From: Chromera velia
Lineage: Eukaryota; Sar; Chromeraceae
Assembly (NCBI GenBank): GCA_018398765.1
Contig: JAHBMJ010000750.1
Location: 1-41,416, forward strand
Length of the DNA stretch: 41,416 nt
Direction of reading: 5' to 3'
Under the pieces are notes generated by a model. The model was not told the origin of the DNA. It did no database searches and saw only the letters and a list, made by a program, of their open reading frames with translations. Shown here piece after piece: positions 19,402 through 30,752 of this stretch. The position numbers and the translations under genes are program-made. Numbering within the stretch: the first letter of the stretch is position 1; the number at the start of each line of letters is the position of its first letter.

Positions 19402-21704
19402 TCAAAGTCCTTTTTGCACAAATACTTTTCCCTCTTTCAGAACACACCCCTGCTCTGCCATGCTCCTTTCTGCTTTCTCTTCGAGACGGCTTTCGTCTGC
19501 GTCCAGTCCGCAGTCATTTGCACAGGAAAAGAAAAGCACAGATCCCCATTCTCCTTCAAACAGCCCTTTCCAACCGGTAGAAACGGAAGACTCCGAGAAG
19601 GATGCCGAGAGACCCAGTGCCTTCGCAGCATTCGAAAACAAGGAGGGCATCAACTGTGCCTCAAATAACATGGACTCTCCGCAAAATTCACACCTTGACT
19701 CCTCTTGTCTGATTTTTTCAGTCTGTGCAGAATAGCGCACAGAAGAGCCAGTGGCGATCCTCTCTCGATTTTTCTGACTCGTCCTTGTGTCTTCTCCTTC
19801 GCATTTCTCTGTTGATTGAATTTCCTTCCCCGTGCCCCCCACCTTCTCTCCACCTGCGTGACCTTCCATCCCACCCTTACCAACAGCGGGTCTGTCAGAG
19901 GAATCTATGGGGGGTTTCTGCCTCTGGGCGTTGGAGGAAGATGATGCAGAGGCAGATCCTGCCTGACCGACCGATCCTTCATTTCCGATATTAAGGAGCC
20001 GAACTGACCCCGGAACCACTTTGTCTCTACCAACAAAGAGAGGGGGTCCACCGAACTCATACCGCAAGACCTCCTCTGGTAAAAGACGCGCACGGCGAAC
20101 GAGGCGGGACAGCATCCGATCCTCCGCACCACTCCCTTCGTAGCCCTCCTCACCCCACTCCCCCTTCCTCGCCTCTCCATTTCCCCCCTGCTCATCAAAT
20201 AAATCCACCGGGTCGCCTCCCTCTCCCTGCTGCTGTCTCTGTCTGTACTCTTCCAACAACTCCCGCGCTCTCAATGCGATCGGGTCGTCACTTTCGTCCT
20301 CCTCTTCATCCTCTTCCTCTTCTTCCTCCTCGAAGGCTGTCTTGAAACTGCCACCCGAAAAAAAATCAGTGGACGGCAATGCCTTTTCAGGAATGCCGGG
20401 GCCAATACACAAGCGAAACACAGGTAGACATTCTAACTGCGCATCTTTCCCGCCCTCCCTTACAAAATTCGGTTTCCCCTTTTCCTTTTTCTTCTCTCCC
20501 TTGCCGCCCTGACTCTCCTCCCTCAAACGTGTCTGTGGATTTCCTTCTATTGTCTCATTCACCACTTGCGAAGAAGAAGACGAAGAGGACGGCTTGGCTG
20601 CAGATGCAACCTCTCTCTTCCCCTTTGACCCTTTTTCCTTTTCTTCTTCTTCTTCTTCTTCTTTCGATTGAAAACCTTCAAGCGAATCGTCTCGCAACTT
20701 CAGCAGACGGGAAAGCTCCAGGTCCACACCACCCCCCTCTCTCGTTTCTGAATCACCCCCCCACACAGCAGGATCAATCCCCGTCTCCATTCCCATACCA
20801 GCAGAAGACCCAAAAAGAGAGCCAGCCTGAGGCTCCGCAACGGAACCAAAACCAAAGACAGACCCCGCTCCCCAGTCATCAAAAGGTACACTGCCTGCCT
20901 CCATGGCGGCCTTGCCCTCACCCTCTCCGCCTCCCTTCTCGCCCCATGGATCATGGGATTCAACAGCGGAGCTTCCGAAGAGCTGCACACTCACCGTTTC
21001 TTCCCCAAATCCCCCTCCTCCTCCTAAAACTGCGCCCCCGTCTCCTTCTGCCCCGTCTCCCTTTCCCTCCGCTGAGGCCGATGTTGTCGGTTGTTTTGGG
21101 TTTTTCTCGATGATCGCCCTGGGGCGGAGAGGGAAGAGGAGACGGACGAGACGCCAGTTTTGGGGGTCCAGGGCGCCCACACCTTCACGGAAGCACGAGA
21201 AGGCCGCGAGGACACGCCGGAACGAAGACGTGTACGTTGACTCTGCCTGCAATGAAGGGGCGGAGGGAGGGGCCAGATAGACGACGACAGAGATGAATGA
21301 AATGGTTTCTTTCGTCCAACAAGATACGTGCATGCAAAACCGAACGAGCAGGTGCTGTGCAAGGATAAGTAAGTGTCTACGCACAAGAAAGAACACATGG
21401 CTCCTCACTCCAGCTTCCGTGTGGTTCCGTGTTACGATAGCAAGAACTTAAATGCTGCAGCCAGATATTGACGAACCTGAAAAACTAAGTGAAGTGGCTT
21501 CTTGCAGAGCGTGCAGAGAGGGAGGTTAGACAAAAAGGCCTGAACCTCTTTGCACTCTTCAAACCCACTGAGGAACCCTCCGAATTTGCACACTGAAATC
21601 GCCCTCTCGAGGGCCCCCTCCCTGTCCTTAGGGCCTTCACCCCCATCTCCAGAAAGAGAAGCCCCCGCAGCCCCTGACTTCACCAAGCTACCAGTAAACG
21701 CCAT
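19402..21704 (-). CDS. PDCD2: PDCD2/PDCD2L-family protein (uS5/40S assembly chaperone family), two exons
   Basis: Exon 1 is 21704-21477 (ATG at 21704-21702) and exon 2 is 21246-19402, joined in phase 0 (donor GTTCGT, acceptor CATTGCAG), giving about 690 residues. The N-terminal half has KFGG near residue 40, then a CTLCKKPLHLVFQ zinc-binding motif, continued after the intron by a YTSSFRRVLAAFSC strand and a WRLVR motif. The C-terminal half has the PDCD2_C features: VLRYEFGGPPLF near residue 470, CEFCG near 595, and FEAQLMPSLF, followed by SCANDC. Between them lies a roughly 330-residue insert rich in G, E and S, with an acidic run (about 20290-20335). PDCD2 proteins escort ribosomal protein uS5 during 40S assembly; that role is taken from the family. 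The insert makes it about twice the usual 350 residues. Confidence 0.88.
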
Positions 21705-22478
21705 ACGCTCGGTACGTCTCGAGTTTTGGAGAGATCAGAACGTCAAATGCTTCGTGTGGCCGCAATATGATCAAAGCGGTTGTCGTTGGTCAGCGTGTGA
21801 GCATGTGGGAACTTCCCAACGCACCGCCACACCCACGCCGGCAAACTTGACGACAACTGCGCTAGCGGAAGCAGTTCACTATTTCAAACCTCAACGAAGG
21901 CACCTTGCTGATGTGTCTAGAGGACGCAGTACATTGATGTGTGAGCTGACAGATACAGACCTCAAGGCCAACCCATTCACTTGAGTTGGATGAGGAGGCA
22001 TACATACTTCGCAGCGTTGCACTTCATACTTGCGTTTCTGACAGACACTTCATACTTGCGTTTCTGACGGTCTGTCTGAGTCCTCGACGGTCAGTTGATT
22101 AGTCGATCCTTTTTGCCGTCTCCTTGCTTGGGGGGCACGTACACTAGGACGTGCGAACAGATCTTCAAAGTTGAAGCCTTCGCATGCACTCCTTTCGCGG
22201 CTCAGTATGGCTCAGTCGATCTGCTTATTGTCAGAATTGCCTTCACGTCGTGACAGCTTTGTGACTGCATTGACATTCATGCTCGAGAAGGGTGGCGGGG
22301 TGAAGAGTGCTTCCGTCTGGCTTGAGTGATGAACACGCGATTGAGAACGCTGTGAGCTAGGGTGACTCCCTCTGGCACACGTCTCCGAGCAGTTCCGTCT
22401 CTCTTGTTTGACTTTGAGTTTCTTTGGTTCTTCTTCCGTCCTTGTAGCAGTACGTACGTTTTTTATATTTAGGGCTTT
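21705..22478. promoter_or_regulatory. Shared 5' region of divergent PDCD2-family and BAH/TFIIS genes
   Basis: The two start codons face away from each other across 774 bp. The segment holds a tandem direct repeat: CACTTCATACTTGCGTTTCT + GAC occurs at 22020-22042 and 22046-22068, a 26-bp period. Either gene could use it. No TATA box is evident; TTTTTTATATTTAG lies 10-20 bp before the BAH start codon. Confidence 0.5.
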
Positions 22479-24178
22479 ATGAGTGGCAGTGGGAGACGAG
22501 AGCTTCTGTGGGAGAAGCCGGGGATGGGGGGAGAGCCCAGCGAAAAATATTGTTTGGGCGATAATGTTGAGCTGAACGTTCCAGAAGGTTGTCAAGACAG
22601 ATGGCTTGCGCGTCTCGTGGGCACAAATGCTCAGAACGTCGACTCAGGGGAGGGGGGGGGTGGGGAATTTCAGTTGCTTTTTCAGTGGTACTACACCTTT
22701 GACGACCTTATGGAAACGTTAGAGAGTGAGGAGGATCGGCGGAAGCATCGGTGGCTGTCTCCGTTTATGGGGGCAAAGGAGAGGATTGTCGTGGAAAGTC
22801 ACAAGGACTATCAAATGCCCGACGTTATCAAATGCAGGGCCACGATTCTTCCCTATGAAGAATGGGTAAAGAAAAATGCCGCACCGCGGAAAACTGAAAA
22901 CTTCTACCGTCTGACTTTCGATGGTGAATCTCACGAGGGGTTCAAAGAGCCTCTTCCCTGTGAGGTTTATGGAAGGCTCACAGACGGGGGACCAATCGAA
23001 CTTCTCCCACGAAACCCCGACGATGTCATGCACCGGTGTGAGATTGATGGCGTCTCCGTGGTTTACCACCCGTCTCTCCTTTCGAGGAGTCGTCCTTCCA
23101 TTCGATCCCATGACAAGGTCAAGAAAAAGCCCTGGCCGAGTTACGAAGACACCAAAACCGGGACTCCTGCCGATCTTATTCAGGAATTCCGTCGGTTGAT
23201 GAACGTCAATCAGGGGGCTGCCGGTGTGGAGGGCAGTGGGGGTAGGTCGGGCAAAGGTGGTTCTGCGCCGTTGGCCCGTACTGGCCCTGGCGCTTCTTCC
23301 TCATCTTCCTCATCTCTGTTTCCCCGGAGAATCAAACCGACAATTGCACAAAGAAACGCGCACCGACAGGGCTCCATGGATGCCTTTGTGGCAGAGGCGG
23401 AGGCGGTAACCCTGGTTGAGCAGGAGAGCACGAACCCCGACAGGTTGAGGTTGAGACGTGCTTTGTTCGGCGCTCTGGTGCACCTCTTGGAGATCGCATC
23501 TGAGGAGATGAAGATGGACGGCGAGAGGGTGCAAGTGACCAACGTCGAGGTCAGTCAGACACTCAGACAGATAGGCAGGCAGGCAGACAGACAGACGGAC
23601 AGACAGACAGACAGACAGCCAGCCAGACAAACACACAGACAGACAGACAGACAGACAGACAAGACAGACAGACAGACAGACAAGACAGACAGACAGACAG
23701 ACAGACAGACACGGGGACATAGACAGACAGACATCTACAGATATACATACAGACAGACAGACAGACCAGATAGACAGACACACAGACCAGACAGACAGAC
23801 GGACGGACAGACTTACATGCAGACAGGCAGATAGGCAGACAGACAAGACATACAGGCGGACGGACAGACAGGCAGACATATAGGCAGACAGACAGACAGA
23901 CAGACAGGCGCACGGACAGGCAGACAGACAGACAGACACACAGACAGACACACAAACAGACACACAAACAGACAGACAGAGAGACAGACAGGCAGACAGA
24001 AAGAAGGAAGGAAGGAAAGACAGAAAGAAAGAAAGAAAGACAGAAGGGAAGAAAGAAAGAAAGAAAGAAAGACAGAAGGGAAGAAAGAAAGAAAAAAAGA
24101 AAGGAAGGAAGGAAGAGAGGAAGAAAGAAAGAAAGAAAGAAAGAAAAGACAAGAAAGAATGCCAACAGATAGACAGAC

Positions 24179-24209
<31 letters not shown>

Positions 24210-24471
24210 GAGAGAGAGAGAGAGAGAGAGAAGAGAGAGGAAAAAAGAGGAAAAAGAAAGAAAGAAAGAAAGAAAGAGAAGAGAAAAGAAAAAAAAGGGG
24301 GGGGGAGAAAGGAAGGAAGGAAGGAAGAAACGGCAGATAAACAAGAGAACGGACGAAGAAAACAAGCAAAGACAGACAGACAGACAGACACGGGGACATA
24401 GACAGACAGAAATCTACAGATACACATACAGACAGACGGACAGACAGACAGACAGACAAGACAGACAGTCG

Positions 24472-24511
<40 letters not shown>

Positions 24512-27500
24512 CACAGACAGACAGACAGACATATAGGCAGACAGACAGACAGACGGACAGACTTACAGGCAGACAGGCAGATAATGAGACAGACAAGACA
24601 TACAGGCGGACGGACAGACAGGCAGACATATAGGCAGACAGGCGCACGGACAGGCAGACAGACAGACAGACACACAAACAGACACACAAACAGACAGATA
24701 GAGAGACAGACAGGCAGACAGAAAGAAGGAAGGAAGGAAAGACAGAAAGAAAGAAAGAAAGAAAGACAGACAGAAGGGAAGAAAGAAAGAAAAAAAGAAA
24801 GGAAGGAAGGAAGAGAGGAAGGAAGGAAGGAAGGAAGGAAGAAAGAAAGAAAAGAAAGAAAGAAAAGACAAGAAAGAATGCCAACAGATAGACAGACAGA
24901 CAGACAAGAGAATGAAAAAACAAAGAACAAATGAAAGAAAGAAAGATCGAAAGACAGACCCACCGACTGGATGAAAAAAAGAGGGGGGGGAATGGAGGAA
25001 GAAAGAAAGATTTCTGTCTCCTTCCATTCGTAACCGTCACTCAATCACTTCTATGACATCTCTTTTTTCTCCTCCCACCTCACCGTTCCGCCCCTTTCCT
25101 TTCATTGTTTGTCTTAGCTGATCCGTCAAGGCATCAACCTCCATTCGCACTCATTCGTTTTCTGTTTTGTTGTTTTTCGACCTTCCTTTCTCTCTCTCTG
25201 TTCCCCCCCCCCCCTTTGCAGGAGTTTGCCCTAGGTGCCGAGCACGCCGTGTACTCCCATTTCAAGAAGATGGACAAGCAAGAGTACGCAAGTCGAATCC
25301 AGATCATCACCAAAAATCTGAGGGGCAAAGAGAGGACAAGTCCAAACCACGAAGGCGAGGGGGGATATGCAGAAGTTCACCACGATATTTCTTTTGCGAA
25401 GAGAGTCATCAAGGGACTCTTCTCTCAACAGGACTTCGCAACGGCGGACACAATTGTCTGTCTGTCCTGACCTTTCTCCTGCCCCCCCCTGTGTGTTGTT
25501 CATTGGACATGTCTGCCCGTCTGTCTGTCTGTCTGTTTGTCTGTCTGCCCGTCTGTGTGTGTGTGTGTGTGTGTCTGTCTGTCTGTCTGTTCCTCTTTTT
25601 CCGACCTTCCTCCCCCCCTTCAACACTTCTGGGCAACAAATTCACAAGAGAGAAAAATGTGAACACGCGAGAAATGCACACGACAGACATTGTATTGCTG
25701 CATTGGGGAAACAGAACATCACCCACGTGATCGGAAAATGTATGCAGGCAGGCAGAGAGAAGGGCAGAGGAGAGAACGGCTCTCCTGTGTGTGCATGCAT
25801 GCATCTGGCTGAATGAAGGCAAGCAGACAGACAGACAGACAGACACTCAGACAGAAATGAAGCGGTGCCTTTCCTCCCTCAGAATTTTCATTCAGACTGC
25901 CAGCTCACACGCACTGGCAGAAGGCAAACAGAGAAAGAGAGGGAGGAGAGAGTCGATGCTCAGAGGCAAAACGTCCACTCGGGTACGTCCTTCCCATGTT
26001 GCATGACCGACAATCATTGCACAAGCTGACTGTCTGTCTGTCTGTCTGCAGGCAATGGGAACGGATGAGGACTTACGATTCCGCAGAGAGCAGCAGGAGC
26101 GCCACTTGAAGGATATCGTCATTCACGAAGATTCCAATGCAAACACGGGACCCCGCCTGGTGAAGACCCACAAGGGGGATCACTACGTCGGCGTGGAGGG
26201 GGAGGAGGTGGGCATTGCGGCCTTGCTGGGGGGGAAGTCCAAGTCCCCTGCCGTGAAGCCAGCGAAGAAGCCCCTGGGAGTGGACCCATCCCAGCCACAG
26301 ATGGGTCTAGGACTAGGTCTAGGTCTAGGTCTGCCAGAGACTGAGAAGGAGAGAGAAAGAGAGAAGAAACGAATAAGGCAAACCGACCACAGTCCCACAG
26401 AAAGTGACGGCCCGTGGCACCAGTCACCAACAGAAAGTGAAACCGGTCGAATGGCCCCCCCCAGGGGATTGACCCTCACTTCCTCTTCCTCTTCTGCCGC
26501 TGCCACCACCTCCCTTCTCGTCCCTTCGGATGAGATGGGAGGAAGAGCTCAACACGATGAGATGGAGAGGAGACAGCAGAAAAGACCGAAACCCTCCGCC
26601 ATCACTACTACGCAAAATCGACACAGTCTTTTAGAACCCCCCCACACGCACCTAGATGCTGGAGTCGATAATCCCGACTCCCTCATGGGTCACGGTCTCA
26701 GTCCCTACGACGAAGAACAGAGAGACATGGACGTGTCGATGGAAGATCCCGCTGCCGAGACGGCGGCTTTCGCACGCGACAACAGGAGGAGGATCGAGTC
26801 TCAGTCTCCCACCAAGGCCCATGCTGGCCAGGGGGCCCTCAGCAGATCCCCCCTCCCCCCCGCCGCGACGTCCACGGAGGTCGAGTACGAGTTTTACGAT
26901 GAGGATGAAGACGACGATATGGAGGTGCCCCTCGCAGGTGAGGGTGACGATGGTTCCGTCTCTTCCCATATGGGCGGGGGGGGGAGCGAGGAGGGCATGG
27001 GCGACGGGGACGAACCTGCAATTGAGGGGGGAGGGGCGGCCGCGGCGTCGGCAGGCACTTCTGCCCATGGGGGGGGGGGGCAGTTTGGGATGTTGGATGC
27101 GTTTGAGATAGTCGCAGGAGACGAGGGTATTGCCATGGTGGGCACCGCTGCTGACAAACAGTACGAGACAAAGTTGGCAGCCTTCCTGGAGATTCCCCCC
27201 CAGGCCGAGGGGGGGGGGTCTCTCCGTAGCGCTACGGGTCTTTTGGGGTCGTTCCCTCACCGAGCGATGGGACGGTCTCTTACGACTCTGAGGCTGGAGT
27301 CGCTCAGGATGCTTTGTCCGGATATCTCTCAGAGGTTGGTGGACATGGAGGGCTGCCAGGTAGCTCGTGGTCTGATGAAAGCAGAGGTGCCTTTCCTTTC
27401 AATTTTTCTGGAAGTGGACAGACACTCTGAAGGGCATCTGCATGTTGTGTCTGACACATGATCCAAGTACAATGAACGTCGCTTTCCCTCCAATGAAGCT

Positions 27501-27725
27501 CGCTGTATGCTTCTTTTAGTGGCTGTGCTATGCAGTCAGTTTGTGTGTCAGACGTTTTCCGGTTGCGTGCACTGAGTCAAACGTTGTCTGTCGTCCGGTT
27601 CGACCATGCACCCTTGTGTTACTCAACTGTTTGCCGCGAGAAGCTGGTGTGCGGTCAAAACGAACAGAGTCATCTCCCGACGCTCTGTCTCTCTTTCTCT
27701 CCCGCCCTCTCCCCCGCCCCCCGCC

Positions 27726-27761
<36 letters not shown>

Positions 27762-28190
27762 GGCCGCGCACAAATGTTTTCCAGGGACAAGGAAAGAAAA
27801 GACACACATTAATTGGATTCACATCCGCGTGGAAAGGTTGCGCTGGAGGGGCACGATACTTGCGTTTCATGCTCTGGCTGTTTGCTGCATCTCTGCAGAC
27901 TGTTTGAGCACGTGAAAGCGGAGACCAAACGGGTCTCGGAGTCGGCAAGGAATCCGACTTACGACTCTGTCTGCTCCCCCCTTCCTTCTTTTGAGGAAGT
28001 ACAACGGCAACTCGCAGTGGCAAGGCAGAGACTGCGCAAGCGAAGAGACGCTGACGGGTCTGATCGTGATGACGATGATTGGAGTCCCGCTGAGCAGCCT
28101 GGGCATGAGGAGAGGACCATCTCACCTCAAGACAGTGCAGGCAGCTTCGGGAGCAGCAGAACACCCCAATCTACACCTGGGGGCTTTTAG
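22479..28190 (+). CDS. BAH domain + TFIIS central (TFS2M) domain protein, four exons
   Basis: Exons 22479-23549, 25222-25455, 26052-27334 and 27899-28190 join with consistent phases (0, 0, 2) to 959 residues. Residues about 24-170 form a BAH domain (DNVELNVP, WLARLVG, FQWYYTFDDLMET, then VVESHKDYQMPDVIKCRA). Residues about 318-462 form a TFIIS central three-helix domain (DRLRLRRALFGALV, ALGAEHAVYSHFKKMDKQEY, IITKNLRG, then MGTDEDLRFRREQQERHLK), split across exons 1-3. BAH modules bind modified nucleosomes, and TFS2M contacts RNA polymerase II, so a chromatin-linked transcription role is likely. BAH plus TFIIS-like pairings are known in plants. The long tail is low-complexity (LGLGLGLGL, poly-S, poly-G, acidic runs) and ends in a charged coil. 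The donor of intron 3 is GTTGGT, as in intron 11 of the FHA/FKBP gene. Confidence 0.87.
23555..25010 (+). repeat. Giant GACA / GAAG / GAAA compound microsatellite filling intron 1
   Basis: About 1.4 kb of almost pure tetranucleotide repeat on the + strand: (GACA)n blocks, then (GAAG)n, (GAAA)n and (GA)n blocks. The same mixed order occurs twice. CGGGGACATAGACAGACAGA lies at about 23712 and 24391, TACAGGCGGACGGACAGACA at 23851 and 24601, and AATGCCAACAGATAGACAGA at 24158 and 24877. That is an imperfect tandem duplication of roughly 0.7 kb with internal length change. Antisense frames of up to 493 residues (CLSVCLSV, FLSFFLSF) are artefacts. Confidence 0.93.
25456..26051 (+). other. Intron 2 of the BAH/TFIIS gene with (TCTG)n runs at both ends
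   Basis: The donor GTCTGT at 25456 merges into TCTG sequence; a TCTG/(GT)n block lies at 25515-25590. A GACA run lies at 25826-25850. The acceptor is directly preceded by (CTGT)n at 26029-26048. No coding signal. Confidence 0.6.
27335..27898 (+). other. Intron 3 of the BAH/TFIIS gene
   Basis: Donor GTTGGT at 27335 and acceptor CTCTGCAG ending at 27898 restore the frame as an AG|A arginine codon. A (GT)n run lies at 27728-27760. If the intron were retained, the frame would end at 27461. Confidence 0.6.
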
Positions 28191-28537
28191 CCGTATGGCC
28201 CTGTGTGGCAAGTATGTCTATTCATACTTATTTTTGCGACGTACTCGATCGATGCGAGTGTATCCGCAGTGATTCCGCACATTATTTCACTACACTTTTC
28301 AATTGTATAGGACGATTGATGATTGATCGATTAAGCGCGTGAAGCTTCGAGCTTGAATTCGAGTATGCAGTCGGCTGCTAGTCACTGCCTGGTTCACTGG
28401 TCAGATCTAGGGTCAGATTCAAGTTCAATTTGGAATGCATTCTTTCATAGCATGAATCTGCATGGTAACTGGATTTTCATTTAATAATGATTGAGTGATC
28501 AGCAAAACTAACATGCAGTAAAATTAATAGTGTTTAA
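28191..28537. other. 3' flank of the BAH/TFIIS gene
   Basis: AT-moderate sequence with many GATCGAT/TTGATT words. No gene, RNA or clear repeat is seen. Confidence 0.4.
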
Positions 28538-28706
28538 TTAAGTGATAAGTGTTTCAGTGGTATTTTAATTTTGATAGCCTTTAAAGCAATACCATTAGAA
28601 CTGAAAGCAATATTATGTGTATGATCGCCGTTTTAATTCAAAAATTAATTGTCTTATAGACTAGTTTATAGAGGTTACTCCTGCAAACGGCAGCTCTAGC
28701 AGCAGC
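28538..28706 (-). mobile_element. Decayed non-LTR retrotransposon 3' tail (minus orientation)
   Basis: Read on the - strand, 28703-28661 gives GCTGCCGTTTGCAGGAGTAA followed by CCTCTATAAAC. This matches, with about five changes in 30, the tail of the LINE-like remnant at 37998-38031. Further along the same strand come CTATAAGACAA, AAAACGGCGA and CACTTATCACTTA, in the same order as in the other copy but with inserted DNA between them. It is an old, interrupted relative of that tail. Confidence 0.5.
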
Positions 28707-28753
28707 TAGGGGGGTCCCATTATGTTTACCATTATGTTTGTAACAGTTTGTTC

Positions 28754-28773
28754 GATCGATCCTAGGATCGATC
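28754..28773. repeat. Perfect 20-bp palindrome
   Basis: GATCGATCCTAGGATCGATC equals its own reverse complement. It is followed by a further ATCTAGATCGAT. No gene is next to it, so its role, if any, is unknown. Confidence 0.8.
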
Positions 28774-29017
28774 TAGATCGATCATCATCAATGATGGTCT
28801 ACCTAGTTTATTTGATTTAGTTGTCTATTTGTTAAACTAGAAGTGCTTATATGATGATGTGTGAGGTTAAAGCCGGTAAGCCGTATAGGCTCTAGCCAAC
28901 CTAGTATTTCCTGCATAGATTCAATCCTTCGACCTAGGCCCCACTGGAGCATTTGATAGGCTTGAAGAAAACAAAACCTGCATCCTAGCTAGCCTGCATC
29001 ATACAAAAAACCACCCT

Positions 29018-29320
29018 GATGTGTTCAAGGCTAGCAACCTACGTATAGGGTCACATGATAAATGGAGATGCATCGGCCGTATTAAGTCCAAGGACTGTCA
29101 GATGGGGCTAGAAGAGGAAGGAGGTTTCAACCAGTCACTACAGTATAGATCGATCTGAGTGAAGAGTGAGCAGAAGCAATTATTCTACCGTTCAGGGTTG
29201 ATCCAGCCGTGGCCCCCGCGCCCGCACATGCGTGGGCGAGGTGCCTGGCCAGGGCATGCCGGAACCACTGTGTGGGACGATGTGGGACGCACCATACGAC
29301 ATCACAGCGGTACACAACAC
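29018..29320. repeat. Left copy of a ~303-bp direct repeat pair
   Basis: It matches 30319-30621 base for base at an offset of 1301, with roughly 7% differences by eye. It starts GATGTGTTCAAG and ends near CACAACAC. It contains a GC-rich core with GCACATGCGTGGGCGAGGTG. The copies enclose about 1 kb, like short LTRs, but no primer-binding site, polypurine tract or clean target duplication was found. Confidence 0.85.
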
Positions 29321-29492
29321 GCATACCTTTTCCTTCTTTTTCTTTCTTTTTCAAAGAGGAAATGGAAAGAGGATGAAGAAGTGAAATAAGTGAATGAAGG
29401 GATTGATCTGCTTGTATTTCTGCTTTCTCTGATGTCTGTCCCCCCTGCATGTTCTGCCCCACACAGAGTCGCCAAGCGTCATCCAAGCATCG

Positions 29493-29630
29493 CCAAACTG
29501 GCACCTCCTTTAATAATGTAGAGGATTTTTCGCTAAAACATGGGACCCAACCCTCTGAGTCTCCAAACTGATACCTCCTTTGTGGAGGATTTTGTATCAA
29601 AACATGGGATCTAGCCCTCTGGATTCTACC
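29493..29630. repeat. 70-bp tandem duplication between the direct repeats
   Basis: CCAAACTGGCACCTCCTTTA begins at 29493 and its diverged partner CCAAACTGATACCTCCTTTG at 29563. Both continue with GAGGATTTT, AAAACATGGGA and CCCTCTG. GGGTCTGCC/GGTCTGCCCTCT words follow to 29670. Confidence 0.7.
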
Positions 29631-29670
29631 CTCTGGGGTCTGCCATTTGTGGTCTGCCCTCTGGGGTCCG

Positions 29671-30318
29671 TCCGGGTCCGTCCTTTGAATCTGGATGAAA
29701 AGGCAACAAACTTGGGGACAACTGTATGGGTGGGATAAAAGGAGAAGCAGGTGGTCTCGTCGTCGGTGGGTTTGTTGTTGTAAGGCAGAACCAAAAAATG
29801 GGTTGCCATCGCCGTGGTGATAAAACAGGAAAAGTGGACAGTGGAAGAGAAGTGGTTGAGAATATGGCTAGGGATATGGTTGATGTCGTCTTGTCCAGGA
29901 CAAAAGAGGTCTGCACGAAGTGCGACCGGAAAAAGCTTCCTTGAGGATGGTAGGGCTCTACACGGTGGGTTGGAAGCAAAGCAGGGGCTTTCACGTTCCC
30001 GTCTTTATTGAGGGCTTGATGCGGTTACTCCTCCGCTTGCTCATTGCAAAGGAGACGGTGAACTAGATAGAAGAAGGTTTTCAAGTTTTCACTTGGTTTT
30101 TGTGTTTTGGCACTTTATACCGTCTTCCTGCAGTTTTTGGCCACTGATGGGGAAAGGACGAATATAAAATATGGGGCTGGCAAGGAGAGTGATCACATGA
30201 GGCCCTTTTCCATGCAAGTGAATCGCCCGGAAGGAAATTTCAGAGACGAGAAGAGAAAGAATTCTTGTTGTTTTGAAGTGGCTAGCATATTGAAGGATCT
30301 TTCTAGCTCTGCTACCAT
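29671..30318. other. Internal part between the direct repeats, no gene recognised
   Basis: Mixed sequence of near-genic composition with short open frames on both strands (for example 29626-29994 on the - strand). None shows a retrotransposon or cellular domain. It may be the body of a non-autonomous element. Confidence 0.4.
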
Positions 30319-30621
30319 GATGTATTCAAGACTAGCAGCCTGCGTATAGGGTCATATGATGAATGGAGATGCATCAGCTGTATTAAGTCCAAGGACTGTC
30401 AGATAGGGCTAGAAGAGGAAGGAGGTTTCAACCAGTCACTACGGTATAGATCGATCTGAGTGAAGAGCAAGCAGAAGCAATTATTCTGCCGTTCAGGGTT
30501 GATCCAGCCGTGGCCCCCGCGCCCACACATGCGTGGGCGAGGTGCGTGGCCGGGGCATGCCGCAACCACTGTGTGGGACGATGTGGGACGCACCATACGA
30601 CATCACAGCGGCACACAACAC
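30319..30621. repeat. Right copy of the ~303-bp direct repeat pair
   Basis: Partner of 29018-29320 in the same orientation. It begins GATGTATTCAAGACTAGCAG and ends before a CCCCCTCAGAGGATCC stretch that is absent after the left copy. Confidence 0.85.
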
Positions 30622-30752
30622 ACCCCCTCAGAGGATCCTCAGACTAGTCCTCAGAAGCCTTCTTAGTCTTCTTTGCCCCCACACGCACCCGGCGGGACCT
30701 GTGGGAGGGCATCAAAAACTAAAGGACGGCAATCATGGGATCGACAGCTAGC

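Noticed and set aside
23310..25044. Antisense open frames of 351 and 493 residues rich in CLSV and FLSF
   Set aside because: They are read from the GACA/GAAG microsatellite, which lacks stops in several frames.
28860..28960. tRNA-derived SINE suggested by GATTCAATCC
   Set aside because: Only a weak B-box-like word is present; no convincing A box or cloverleaf could be drawn.
29018..30621. A definite LTR retrotransposon call
   Set aside because: No primer-binding site, polypurine tract, gag/pol or exact target duplication was found, so it is kept as a direct repeat pair.
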